Positions 37,901 through 50,795 of a stretch of DNA of 64,000 bases are shown here, one piece after another (position 1 is the stretch's first letter; the number at the start of each line of letters is the position of its first letter). The DNA is taken from contig OX940866.1 of assembly GCA_954871525.1 (NCBI GenBank), positions 15,833,001 through 15,897,000 on the forward strand, given 5' to 3'. Position numbers and translations under genes: made by a program. This DNA is from Parietaria judaica. Lineage: Eukaryota > Streptophyta > Magnoliopsida > Rosales > Urticaceae. The notes beneath the pieces are model-generated. The model had not been told where the DNA came from, ran no database searches, and worked only from the letters and a program-made list of their open reading frames with translations.

Positions 37901-40900
37901 TTTAAAATCTTTATTTTAATCAGATTGGTTATTTTTTAATCTATTACTTTCAGGTTTATACACTATCGAGTTCCAAAAAAGAGGCTTGCCACATGCCCAC
38001 ATCCTCCTTTTTTTGGAACATAAGTGTAAAAACCCATCACCGACGGAGATCGATAGAATCGTCAGTGCTGAAATTCCAGACCCAATCGCTGATCCAAACG
38101 GTTTTAATGCGGTTAGTAAATTCATGATCCATGGTCCTTGCGGACAACTGAGCCCTAATTCTCCATGCATGATTGGTGGACGGTGTTCAAAGAATTATCC
38201 AAAAGAATTCAATCGAAAAACAACTGTCGATCAAGAAGGATTCCCAGTATATAGAAGAAGAAATAATGGAGCTCACATTGAAAAGAGTAAAAGGACGCTA
38301 GACAATCGTTCTGTGGTACCACACAACAGGAATTTGATTGTCAAGTTTGATGCTCACATCAACATCGAAATTTGTAATCATTCCAGAGCCGTGAAGTACT
38401 TATTCAAATATATTCACAAGGGCTCCGATCGAACCACTGCTACTCTTGGCCGCTCAGACGTCGACGAGGATAGAGATGAAATCAAGTCTTACTTGGACTG
38501 TAGATACATATCAGCATCTGAAGCATGCTGGCGTATTTTCCAGTTTGACTTGCATTACAGATTTCCACCGGTGGAACGTTTGCCTTTCCATCTCCCAGGC
38601 GAGCACACAGTAATCTTCGAAGAGAACACAAACCTAGAAGCTGTCGTCACAAACCCTGGAGTCGCAAATACTAAATTTACGGAGTGGCTCGAAGCAAATA
38701 AAAAGTACGAAGACGCGCGAAATCTCACCTATTCTGCATTTCCAACACAATGGGTTTGGAATTCCAAGCAAAAAACGTGGACGAAACGGAAAAAAGGGGT
38801 GGCTATAGGTAGAATCTACTTTACCCATCCATCAGCAGGTGAACGTTTCTACATGCGGATGCTTCTCAATATTGTCAAAGGGTCTACTTCATTTGAAAAC
38901 ATTAGAACGGTAAACGGTGTTACATACCCCACGTTCAAAGGCGCATGCTACTCCCTTGGGTTATTAGACGATGACAAAGAATGGCTTGACTGCTTGGCGG
39001 AAGCTGCTAATTGGGCAACAGGACACGAGTTAAGACAACTATTCGTAACGATCTTAATTAATTGTCAAGTCTCCGACGTGGCTACATTGTGGAACACACA
39101 TTACGAAATACTGTCAGAAGATGTGGCAGTAAACCAACGGAAAAAATTCCAAGGATTGAGATTCACATTGAGCGAAGAACAAATAAAGGCGTACACGTTG
39201 ATGGAAATCGAAACAATCATGGTTAAAATGGGAAAGAGTTTAAAAGATGTCGACGGAATGCCTATTCCCGATAGAGAACTCTTAAAAGATTCCCGTAACA
39301 GGTTGGTTCAGGAAGAGCTAGACTATTGTCGAGAAGAGTTAAGCGTCGTCCACGAGGAAGCGTTGTATTCATTGAATCAGTGCCAAAAATTGGCATACGA
39401 AGCGATTTTGAGTTCAGTGGAAAACGATCGAGGAGATTTGATTTTCATTCACGGACGTGGAGGAACGGGCAAAACATACCTTTGGAATACAGTGGTCGCG
39501 CGACTACGATCCGAAGGAAAAATTGTATTACCAGTTGCTACTTCTGGTATAGCGGCATTGTTACTCCCAAATGGTCGAACAGCTCACTCAAGGTTCCGAA
39601 TACCAATCAACATTACGGCAGAATCAACGTGCGAGATCCGTCAAGGGACACAAATAGCTAAGCTTCTACAGAGAACGTCTTTGATTATTTGGGATGAGGC
39701 TCCCATGGCTCATAAGTATTGTTTTGAGGCTCTGGATAGGACCTTGAGAGACATAATGAGAACACGTAACGAAAACTGCGGCTCAAAACCATTTGGGGGC
39801 TTGACAATTGTTTGTGGGGGAGATTTTCGACAAATCCTACCGGTCATCCCAAAGGGAAATCGATCTGACATTGTTGAGGCGTCTTTGAATTCATCTTATT
39901 TATGGTCTTTCTTCAAGGTTTATGAGCTAAACGAGAACATGCGGTTAAACAATGGTTCTTCCGATGGAGTGGATGTATCAAAAATAAAAGAGTTCGACAA
40001 TTGGATGTTGAATATAGGCGATGGATCTACGTATGCAGACAAGGAAAATGATTTAATGCAGTTGCCTCCAGAAATCAAAACATCCATTGGAGTAGACCCT
40101 TTGAAAGAAATCGTCGACTCGGTTTATCCATCATTGTTAGAAAAATACAACGAACCTCAGTACATAACTGAACGAGCAATATTAACGCCCAAGAATGACA
40201 TGGTTCAAGAGCTAAATGATGTTATCATGGAAACCATTCCCGGGGAGGGACAAACATACCTAAGCTCGGACAATGTATGCAAAGGGAGTATGCAAACAAA
40301 TGAAGAAGACCTCCTTTATCCAACTGAGTTCTTGAACAGCTTACGTTTCAGTGGGATCCCAAATCATGCAATTCATCTTAAGGTAGGCACACCGGTTATG
40401 CTACTGAGGAACCTTAATCAAACAGAAGGACTATGCAATGGTACAAGATTGATTATAACAGTTCTTGGAAGATGGTCTGTTCGAGGTGATATTATTTCAG
40501 GAACTAATAAAGGAAAAAATGTTACGATTCCGAGGATTATTATGTCACCATCTGAGACAAAATGGCCTTTCAAGTTTAATCGGCGTCAAATACCGTTAGT
40601 TCCATGCTTCGCAATGACGATCAATAAAAGCCAAGGACAATCGCTAAAACATGTTGGATTGTACCTTCCTAAACAGGTAATAATAAAAAGGTTGATTGAA
40701 TTTATTATAGTCACAAATATAAAGCTCCAAATTAATTATCAAAAACTTTTTAATGACAGGTTTTTACTCATGGTCAACTGTATGTCGCGGTTTCAAGAGT
40801 AACGTCGCAAGAAGGCCTTATCATAATAAATGCAGATGAGGACATGGAAGACAAGAAACTGATTAAGAATATTGTTTATCACGAAGTGTTTCGAAACATT

Positions 40901-41125
40901 TCTCCCACAAATAAAACAAATGAAGGTAATACTACTCAACTTTGAGAATTTTAAAGTATCTCCACACAAGTATTCATTTTCTTTTTACTAAAATGGTTCA
41001 AAAGTGGGTAATGTTTTTTTTTTAAAGGATTTGAATCTTTTTTCTCTATTCCCTAACATGTAGATCATCTACTTTGACTTCCCCGGGTGCAAACAGACAT
41101 CTCCAACCACAAAATCATATATTAA
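34932..41125 (+). pseudogene. RepHel: HUH rolling-circle nuclease plus helicase, one stop codon
   Basis: Transposase of the Helitron. Ten exons: 34932-35226, 35566-35658, 35779-35850, 35937-36002, 36125-36196, 36284-36370, 36477-37856, 37954-40676, 40760-40925 and 41097-41125 (the last tentative). All join in phase, giving about 1,660 codons. The N-terminal half contains the Helitron-like N domain (LIHPYGEDGFR in exon 7). Rep motifs are the HUH box LPHAHILL at the start of exon 8 and the two-tyrosine motif VKYLFKYIHKG. The C-terminal Pif1-like helicase has Walker A GRGGTGKT, DEAPM, GGDFRQILPV and INKSQGQSL. A TAA at 37544-37546 replaces the codon after MDAV, where related proteins have glutamine, just ahead of the Rep nuclease; the frame is open again directly after it. 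That single change is the only inactivating lesion seen. Confidence 0.9.
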
Positions 41126-42071
41126 AAAAGAAGCTTTGTGGTATGTATATAATTTCTGTTTCTTCTTGGTTTATTTCATTATTTTTAACATTTCTCACAT
41201 TATTAGTTACACTTTTCAGATCTATCTGGCCTATGCCCGGTCTCCGACGAGTATCTTCGGCAGTGTCCGACGAATAGCATCTCTATATTGTTTATCTGGT
41301 CAGTGTTCAAATGAATAATAACATTAACTAAGCTTGGCTATTAAGTTTGGTGGAGAAAATTGTAAACGATAGAGTGCCTCATATCAAGAGTGATAATTTA
41401 GCGAGAAATATTATTATTTACTCATATCAAATTATACTATTTTTAAAAAATTGTATCACTGTTGTTAGATAATTAGACCAAGTTATCTGAATTAGATATA
41501 CGATTGTTCGTTACATTATTATGATTGAATAGAAGTCAAGTGGGTTGATAAATAGTCACTCAAGAATAAGTGGTTTTGGGATAACAACAATACATATGAA
41601 GTTTGACTTCATGCATTTTTTTTTCAAAGGATTAATCGGAGCCGTTCGGAAAGTAACAAGTAATCTTACAGTCGCAAGAAAAAATTTATTTCCTTCATGC
41701 AAGGTAGGTGGTAAGCCACAATTTAATAACAAATTTGTGACTTTTTAGCTAAATAACTAATTTGAAAATGATCAATTGAGAAGTTAAACTCATAGAACTT
41801 TATTTGTGTACGCGATGCTGATTACACAATTTCGACAATGAAACTTCATAGATACAATGAAGAATGAGGTTAGTGTAATGGTTGTGTGAATCTACAAAAT
41901 AGTATTTATCGAACTTACGTCAAACACTACATTGGTTAAATTACTTATTTCCAAACATTTTCATGCATAATATAAAAGGAAACTCTTTCGTATTTTTATT
42001 GGTTTCGTCATTTTCATGCATCAAATGCTTCCATGTGTTTCCATTCTTAATTATAACGAATGATTGATCGC

Positions 42072-42102
42072 CACCGCGCGAAGCGCGGTGCCTGTCCACT
42101 AG
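42072..42102 (+). terminator. Helitron 3' hairpin and CTAG terminus
   Basis: An 8-bp perfect stem CACCGCGC/GCGCGGTG with a GAA loop, followed by 12 nt ending CTAG. This is the signal that terminates rolling-circle strand transfer in Helitrons. Confidence 0.88.
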
Positions 42103-43540
42103 TAATATTGTTATTGTAAGATATAAATAAATTACTTGCCCCATGAAGGCTTGAACCAATTGAGCAAACAAAATCATTATATATTTATATAATGGAGTTG
42201 TTGCAATCGCTAAAGACAATCTTATGCATACGAAACCGCAGTTAATATTATTGAATATAATTTACTAATTTAAGAACTTGAAAGAGATTCTTTATTACGT
42301 TAAATGCGTGCTTGTCGTATTATAAATTAATAATTAAGTTTTGGTCAAATTTTACTACTAAAGATTCGGGATATCATTTATTATTATACGTTAATAGCAA
42401 AATAATAATAAATTGGACGTATTAGTGCATAGATTAGTGCATGAAAAGATAGAAGTTCCATGAGGTATCTAGTAAGACATGCATGTTCATTAATAGATAG
42501 ATTTAATAAAATAACTTTAACGGTGTCGTTAGAGACATATAATAACTTTATTCAGTTTTTTTTTGTTTTTTTTTTTTTTTGCAATTAAATGATTGTAAAT
42601 TATTTAATTTAAAAAATTAAATTAAACTTTCTTGGAATATTTTTTTATTAATATATATATTAGCAAAGATTGGAATAAGAATGTCTATTTTTTTTATTGT
42701 GGTTATTTTTATTTGTGACATTTAAATATTTTTAATTATTTTAAGTTTACAATAAATTACAAAAAGTTATAAAATTGATTTTAAATTAAAAATTAAGAAA
42801 ATGCCACATGAAATGCCACGTGATAGTTGAGTGACGTGGCAGTGCTATGCCGCAGCCAATTTGATATCATGTGGCACTTAATAGTTAAAACTAATGGCCA
42901 AGTATCTATTTGTAAGAAACTGATGAGTTTGAGGACTTTAATCGTCAAAAAATAAGTTCAATGACTTGTTTCTAAGAATCAGATGAGTTTGAGGACTTTA
43001 ACTATATATTTTGTTGATGTGCGTTTACGTCATTATATGACTAAACTATATGTCACATATTGACAATTAAATTCTATAATAAAACAAGGGTTGATTAGAG
43101 TTGTACATAATTCAACCGGAATTCACAATAACCAACGTAACATGTGCCACATAGGTAACGTGACCAAATCGACCAAGTCAAAGTAAAGTGGTCGACGAAC
43201 ACAAATTCGATTCACGCCCATAAAGGCCCAATAATCCGAAATTCATAATATCCAACCCAAATATGCCACGAGGCACACACCTAATTCGCAAAAGATCAAA
43301 GTATGACTCTTCCAGGGTTCCACGAGCTGACCCAGTCTGCTCGGGAACCTATTTACCGCAACACATTCAAACTCTCCAACGGCTATAAAGCCCAACTGCT
43401 AGGTAGCGGTTAAGGATCTATTCTCTTCGCCACGTGTCAACCTGGGAGTATATTCATTAGCCCCAATAAAGCCAAACTACTCGGACGCAGGAGAGAGAAA
43501 AGAAGGCCCTATATAAATAATTCTATATTTATTTTTAGGG
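42103..43540. other. Right flank of the Helitron
   Basis: 42103-42390 is a diverged direct copy of 23870-24160 (same order, about 85-90 percent by eye). 42430-42510 contains an inverted copy of the segment ending at about 24340. The rest is AT-rich, then from about 43.1 kb GC-richer sequence with TATATAAATAA near 43512, possibly an LTR fragment. No gene found. Confidence 0.45.
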
Positions 43541-43654
43541 TTAATAACGGCAAAAATACTGAAAGTTTGGTTAAAGAATCCCTCGTGTACCCAAAGTTTA
43601 AAAGTGGTGGCAAAAATACCCAAAGTCGCATTTGGAGAGTTAACCATTCCATAC

Positions 43655-44445
43655 AATCATGTAGTGTTTTTAAAATATGATTACGAAGTTATTTGCTTGC
43701 TCTTGAAATTTATATCTCCTTCAACTTTAAGTTTCGGCATAATATTGAGAAGGTCCAATCTTGTATTTTGGTGACGTAAAGGAAAATTGTTCGAAGTGAT
43801 TGTCGTTACAATTGCACTATTGTATGAAACAATCTCTATTTGAGTAATATCATCTTCAAAATATAAATTATGGTTACAAAATACTTGACATATTATATAT
43901 AAGATTTTTTTTCTAATTAAAATGATTATATAACTACGATTTTACAAATTAATAATCTTATAATATAATAAATTTTGGCGGATTATTAATATATAAAGGT
44001 TTTATTGCGTAACATGTTAAATTAGATGAAAAATTAAAATTATAAATTAAATTATATTAAACGAACTACAATAAAACCTTTATAGATTAATAATGTTGGG
44101 ACCGCCATTTTTTCTATATTATTGAATTATTAATTTATGAAGTATTAGTTATATGATAAATATAATTACAAAAAAAAAAACTTTATGTAACATATTAAGG
44201 ATATTGTAATTGTAATTATAATACATAGTTTGGAGATGGTAATACTAAAATGGAGCTTTGTTTCATGTAGTGATCCAATTATAGCGACAACCACTTTGAA
44301 CAATTATTTTTACAACCCGAAAACACAACACCAGATATTCTTAATATTATACGGAAGCTTAGAATTGAAGTTGAGAGAGACATAAATTTCAAATAGGCAA
44401 ATAAAATCATAATCTTTTTAAAAACACTGTTTGATTAATTAATTA
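43655..44445. mobile_element. Foldback element, ~0.8 kb, arms ~350 bp
   Basis: The left arm (from TAGTGTTTTTAAAATATGATTA) is matched in inverted order by the right arm (ending TAATCTTTTTAAAAACACTG). Landmarks such as GAAATTTATATCTC, ATAATATTGAG and TTATTAATATATAAAGG recur inverted at the right spacing. The loop is about 60 bp. No coding capacity. The target duplication was not resolved. Confidence 0.65.
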
Positions 44446-44825
44446 GTTAAATTTATCTTTATTTAAGATGATTTTATAATTAATTATGCAATCTTATATT
44501 CTAATTATAGTGAATATAAAAGTATAATATTATTATTTTTATATTAATTTATATATCAGACCTATATATTTCTAAAAACTATTATCTTGTAAATTTAACA
44601 AATTATGAATTTATCTACTTTCGTAAATCGAAATAAAAATTTAATCGAATTTATTAATTTATCAAAAAAAAATTATAAATATATTTATTTAGGATTAAGT
44701 TCGATAATTATCATAACCATTCATAACAACTTAAATAAATTAATAAATAATAATTATCTATGATTATCAATCCACCCTTATTCATAACCATTTATAAAAA
44801 CTTAAATTAATAAATAAATAATAAA

Positions 44826-46062
44826 TTAATTGCGGTAAAAACACCAAACCTTTAGCCGTATTCTCCGATAAGTACCCAACCTCAAACAATGTAGGCGAAA
44901 GTACCTAACGTTGTACTTTTGTTGCCGACCAACTAACGTCGTTAGACACTTGCCTACGTGGGCATTAGGATGTCTCGTGTGGCGTGTCACGTGGCACAAG
45001 CCACCACGTGGCCAAATATTAGGTACTTTCGCTGCCACGTGGTCTTTTAAAAAAAAATTACACGTGTCAAATATAATCAAGTAATTTTATAAAATATATA
45101 TTTATAAATAAATATTTTTTATATATAGAAGTAGTTTATAATTTTTAAATAAATGATATTAAATTTTTAAAACTAAATCTTTATTATATATGATATCATG
45201 GCCATTTTAATACTAATACTAAGGCATGATATAACTTTGAAGACATATAACATATATATATTACACGATATAGATATTGTAAAAATGATTTAATATACAC
45301 ACATGTATCGTAAACTTTGTTTCATATTGTAAAAATAAGTAAAAAAAAATATTATAAGAACAAATAATTAACATATACTATATATATGTGTATATTAAAT
45401 AACAATTGGGTATGTGGTTTTGAATTTATATTAGTACCAAAAATACATATTTTGGTTTTTTCACTTTAAAACCAAAAATAACGCTATTAAGGTATAAGGT
45501 TAAAAACAATTTTTACCAATTACCAACTTTCGGTTTAAATTCAGTTTGAACCGCATTTGATACCAAAAAAAAAATTTAATCTTGCCTTAGTTTCATATAT
45601 GTTATATGTCTTCAAAAATCATATGTTGCCTTAATTTTAATATTAAAATGGCCATGATATCATATACTATAAAGATTTAGTTTCAAAAATTTAATATCAC
45701 TCATTCAAAAATTATAAATTATTCCTATAAAAAAATATTTTTTTATAAATACATATTTTATAAAATTATTTCATTATATTTGACATATGTAAAAAAATAA
45801 AAAATATGTGTCTCGAGAAAGAATTTTTTTTAAGAATAAATTAAAACTAATCATTTTTAAGGAATGATTTGATTATTTGCTTATTTTAAAAAAATGAAAC
45901 ATATTCTTTATAAATACATATTTGATTATAGGCAAGTCTCTAACGGTGTTAGTTGGTCGGCAACAAAAGTGCGGCGTTATGTACTTTCGCCTACATTGTT
46001 TGAGGTTGGGTACCTATCGGAGAATATGGCCAAAGGTTGGGTATTTTCGCCGCAATTAACCC
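44826..46062. mobile_element. MULE-like inverted-repeat element, 1.24 kb
   Basis: The outer 120 bp are clear inverted copies: TTAATTGCGGTAAAAACACC at the left against the reverse of TTCGCCGCAATTAACCC at the right, with TCTCCGATAAGTACCCAACC facing GGTTGGGTACCTATCGGAG. Inner AT-rich landmarks (GATATCATGGCCATTTTAAT) are also inverted, so the arms approach 500 bp. The ends resemble those of the MULE foldback at 18216-19188. Flanking repeats are degenerate. Confidence 0.65.
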
Positions 46063-46574
46063 TTAATAATACTATAAGAGGGTAAATCGCAAGAATGATC
46101 TTATTCGAGATTTGGTAGAGGTTTCTACCCTTGGTACTGTTCACTTTGTCAATCCATACCCTTCATTAAACGAAGTGGGCCCGCAAGTGAGGTTAAAACT
46201 AAATTTCTCTCTCCTCTTATTTTATTATATCTTTTTCTCGTTTCTCTTTCCCTCTTCTCTTATTTTATTATATTTTTTGCGCGCCTTTATTTCTCTCTCC
46301 TCTTATTATATTAATTTTTCTTCGTGCTTTTCTTCTCTCTTCCTTTTTTATTATTATTTTTCTCGCGTTGTTCGTCTACTCGCCTTCTTCTCAGATTGAC
46401 CAGTAGTAGAAGCCTTAAGCTCCTCTTCTCTCTTCGACGATTCGCCATTTTTTTCCTTTATCTCCTACGCTGCCCACTCAACGTTCGGCTCCCATTCTTT
46501 TGCATTATTAAGCATCAACTTCCACGTTGAACGGTTAGTTGAAACTTGAAACTTTCAGATTTATTATTATTCTC

Positions 46575-46880
46575 TGGGTAAAAATGCTATAGCGGTACAC
46601 CTTGTATATTAGCGGTAAATTATACTTACAGAACTTTAGCTCAATATTACACTATATTGTTTCAATATAACAGCTATAAGACCTTATTATAACGTAGCGG
46701 TAGGATATATCATGATAATAATTAATATAGTGGTATCGTACAACGTTACTGTATCATAGAATTTAAGCTCAATATTACATAATATTGTTTCATTATAACC
46801 GCTATATGACATTGTCTATAACTTAGCGGTAATATGTATCGTGATACTAAATATTATAGCGGTATCATATAATGTTACGG
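46575..46880. repeat. Two ~155-bp tandem units with AGCGGTA motifs
   Basis: Two units share TTAGCTCAATATTACA and ATATTGTTTCAATATAAC-like blocks. AGCGGTA occurs at 46591, 46611, 46696, 46825 and 46858. They lie immediately upstream of the transposase start at 46919, so they occupy its promoter. Confidence 0.7.
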
Positions 46881-47126
46881 CATTTGAATTTCAGGTTTGA
46901 TTCCTTTCCATTTTCTTGATGTCTCCGCTCTTGGTGAGCGTCAATTGTGGAGGAAAGTGGATATACGATGCTTATATGTGGCGGTGGGTTGGAGACCAAG
47001 ACACGGGAACTTGTATTCAGGTTGAAACTGTTGGGAATCACGTCTCGGATTCCATGTAAATTATCACGAATTGTACCTCCGAACCGTCCGGGTAACATTA
47101 CAAAAATTATTTTAAAGCGTAAAACT

Positions 47127-47804
47127 TGTTATCCGTTCAACGGTCCGGATATCGGATAATAACCATATAACAAGATGTTATAAATATTATGTGATTTAAT
47201 ATTCATAAATCATTATTAATAATCTAGTTATTATAGGAAATAAATAGAAAGCAGTAAATGGTTGCATTTATTAACCCAATGCATAAGGCCGTACCTCTAA
47301 TGACGACTTCCGGCTGTGCGTTCTGAATTGGGCAGGGCTCCGCCGGTGCTAAGGGAAACTCCCGTGATCTTCCGGATATTCTCCTGGATTCCTCGTACCG
47401 AAGCGTGGGCTTCGCCGGCAGGACTCCGTCGCAAAATTTAAACTGATGGTTCTTTTTAAGCTTCCGAAGAACTAAGTCTCTTAAGCCGAACCAGAAAGAG
47501 AGACCAGAGAGAAAATTCGCAGACCCTGAAGGAGAGGGAGAGTTCGAATTTTTCTCTGGGGAGAGGTGTGAAAAATGTGTAGAATGAGCCTCCTATTTAT
47601 AGGCTCATACTGTAACCGAATTAGAGAAATTCCCTCCCTAATTTCGAATTCTATATATTAAATATAATTAATTATTTCAATCCAATGGTCTAGATTTAAT
47701 CTTATTTAAATCCAATGGATATAATTAATTAGGAATTTAATTAAATAAGAAAGATTTGGATAAAATCAAAAATCCAATCTTATCTTCTTATCTTTATAAA
47801 ATTC

Positions 47805-47849
<45 letters not shown>

Positions 47850-49780
47850 ATTTCGAATTCTAATTATCTAGATCCAACGGTTGAGATAAATCTTTAAACC
47901 GATCTAATGGACCAAATTAGTTTAGGATAAAATCAAATATTAAAAGATTTAATAAAAACAAAAATCGATTTTATCCAAATATATAATTCAAAAATAATAT
48001 ATGATATATATAATTAATTAATTTCTAATCCGACGGTAAAGATTAAATCTTAGACCGATCCAACGGATATAATTAATTAAGCAAATTTGAAAAATCAAAA
48101 CTTGGTCACCAAGTTATGGATTTCGAATAAATCAATTGTCCTAATCCAACGGTTGATATTAAATCATAATCGATCCAATGGATTAAATTTATTTTAGGGT
48201 TTTTCTCAAATACCAAAATATTTGGTATTTTTGCCGCAATTATGAAAAGACCAAAGTCTATTCATTAGGATGTATATAGTTCCACATTCCAAGGCATAAT
48301 TCGATTTCTACACTTATAATATATATAAATATATATTATTTACATATTAATATAAATCTGTTAATTATTGATTAATCATTAATAATATATTAATAATTAA
48401 ATTCGAATAATTAAATTATATTAATATTCTCTGATCTCAATATCACACATTCAAATGTCATGGTGATACACCATCATTTAAATTCGTGACATGTGATTTA
48501 ATTTCATAGTTTACCGAAACGATCACAAACTTAGAAATTCTTTAAATCACAAACCGTACGTCGAAATGACTCGGTTCCAAAAGCAAAGTTTTTTAGAATT
48601 TAATTTCCAACAACTTTCATGTTGACAGAAAATTCAAATTCTACTTTATTTTGTCAGTTAATTTCGGTTACCAAGATATGGTACTTTTGCCACGCTACTG
48701 ATAAAACTATCTGATGTCTGTCACAAACTTCAGTTTTATGAGTCTTACCAAATGATCTTAAAAAAAATTCAAATGTCTTTATCACATACGTATCATCCGT
48801 TACGGATCTATCCTGGGGACCATGGACCCGTATCACTTAAGCTCCAACGAACTGCTAGGGTGTTCGTCAAACCTCGGTGTTATTCCACTATAAACCCGAG
48901 GCTGCACTCTTTAGTGATATGGTATATATTATTCCCTTAATTACAGCAGGGTGTCCATTGATACAGTCAAATTCGGGTTGTTGATCTTTCACTTGATGAT
49001 CCACACATGAGCAGGCGGTTTCTACCGTTATGCCCCTCATTGCATTTTCATCCTTGACTCAGTCAGTAATATTATGAGTAACCCACTTATGGTTTCGATT
49101 CATAAGTTGCGCACGAGTACCTCTCACTTCTCACCACCGATAATCAAGGGAATCATCATGACTCTGAAGAGAGTTGTGTGATGCCCATGTCTATGACCAA
49201 GCTACCCTTATTGCTGACTGTCATGTTCCCAAAATAATAGTGTTGGGAACAATGGTAATATATTGTGTTCTTTAACGGTTAAATCAAAGAACAATCAAGC
49301 CAGCAGCTCGGACTCAAGATCACTCAAGACTTAGATCGAATACCCATTTGATCATCTACTAGTGACTCAACTCCAAGTTATCAGTGACAGTCTTATATGA
49401 TAACTTCCGGAGTTTAAGTCAGGTCCAGTCGAGTATGAAGACACTTCATACTTAATGCACTTCTAGTCACACAAAATCCAGAATAGGATTGTCACTTAGT
49501 CACATTAATGACCTTATACGATTAATGGGCTCCCACCCAGTTAATAAAGTCACGGACATTTTAAGTTCGTTTATTATGATTATTAATTCTTCCTCACATT
49601 GACTCTGTTGTGATAATAATACATAATTGCATCCTTTATGAACTAAGGATCAAACATTCTATTTTACTCTACCAGAAACTATAATAAGATTATCATAATA
49701 AGCATCATCTTTATTCAACGACTTGTCATAATATTTTACAAATGGGAAAATATCTTGTTTAAGGACACACATGTCCAACA
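47127..49780 (-). repeat. 3' LTR of the copia element
   Basis: About 2.65 kb, from TGTTATCCG to GTCCAACA on the plus strand. It contains a (TA)n run near 47810-47848. The inner border is fixed by the polypurine tract, the outer border by the end of transposase-like sequence and the TG start, so the outer border is approximate. Confidence 0.65.
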
Positions 49781-49795
49781 ATCTCCCACTTGTAC

Positions 49796-50795
49796 TTAAA
49801 GAAGATGACCCATGTCTATCAGACCCATATTCTCCAGATGCCTCCTGAATATTTTCTCTGGCAACGTCTTGTTGAATGGATCAGCTAGCTTGTCTTCCGA
49901 AGCTATTTTCACAACCCTTACGTCGCCACGACGCACTATTTCTCTTATGAGATGGTATTTACGTTATATATGTTTCGCCTTGTTATGGTCTCTGGGCTCT
50001 TTAGAATTTGCCACCGCACCACTGTTGTCACATTATAGTGTTTGGGGCCCATCCACATCTGGAACAACTCCCAGCTCTATGTAGAAATTCTTGAGCCAAA
50101 CTGATTCTTTGGCTGCCTCACAAGCTGCCACGTATTCAGCTTCCATTGTGGAATCTGCGATACATGATTGCTTTACACTTCTCCAGAATATCGCTCCACC
50201 AGCAAGGGTGAACACTGCTCCCGACATCGATTTTCTCGCGTCTCTATCAGACATAAAGTCTGAATCAGTGTAACCTAGTGGATTCAGTTCTGATCCTGAA
50301 AACACTAACATATAGTCTCTCGTTCTCCGAAGATACTTGAGAATATTCTTCACTGCAGTCCAATGAGCCATACCAGGGTTGAAATTGTATCTGCTAACAA
50401 TTCCCACAGCGTAACAGATGTCTGGCCTAGTACACTGCATAGCGTACATCAGACTTCCCACTGCTGAAGCATAGGGTATTCGCCTCATTTCGTCTTGCTC
50501 TTCCGGAGAAGTAGGACACTGTTTCCTGTTAAGGAATACTCCATGTCTGGCTGGTAAATTACATCCCTTGGAGTTTGCCATTGCAAAACGATCAAGCACC
50601 TTATCAATGTAAGCTGCTTGTGATAAGGCTAGAAGCCTGTTGTTGCGATCCCTAAAGATACTGATCCCAAGAACATAGTTGGCTTCTCCCATGTCCTTCA
50701 TCTGGAATTGCGTAGATAGTCATGCTTTCACGTCTGATAGCCTCTTCACACTGTTTCCAATGAGAAGAATATCGTCGACGTATGAATCCATAAAT
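49796..50795 (-). pseudogene. copia reverse transcriptase end and RNase H, with stops
   Basis: The minus frame begins FMDSYVDDILLIGN (the copia YVDD catalytic box, directly after the deletion junction near 50795). It continues through LGISIFRD and YASAVGSLMYAM, then RNase H (GYTDSDF, STMEAEYVAACEAAKE, CDNSGAVANS) to a stop at 49796. In-frame stops occur at 50720-50722 (family tryptophan, TGG to TGA), 50033-50035 (family tyrosine) and again in HI*RKYHL (family glutamate). Nonfunctional. Confidence 0.88.

Larger units (their letters stand above)
24402..42102 (+). mobile_element. Helitron, 17.7 kb, with both termini
   Basis: Rolling-circle transposon. The 5' end is TCTATATATATATAAAAGG directly after an A. 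The 3' end is a hairpin (CACCGCGC-GAA-GCGCGGTG, 42072-42090), then 12 bases ending CTAG, directly before a T. These are the canonical Helitron features: TC start, CTRR end, short hairpin 10-12 nt before the end, and insertion between A and T with no target duplication. Inside on the plus strand are an RPA1-like gene (29.1-32.5 kb) and a RepHel gene (34.9-41.1 kb), the usual plant Helitron gene set. Only one stop codon was seen in RepHel, so the copy is relatively young. Confidence 0.88.

Noticed and set aside
46081..46560. Leucine/phenylalanine-rich plus-strand open frames as a membrane protein gene
   Set aside because: They come from a pyrimidine-rich TCTCTTTT tract in the presumed transposase leader; no start context or homologue is evident.
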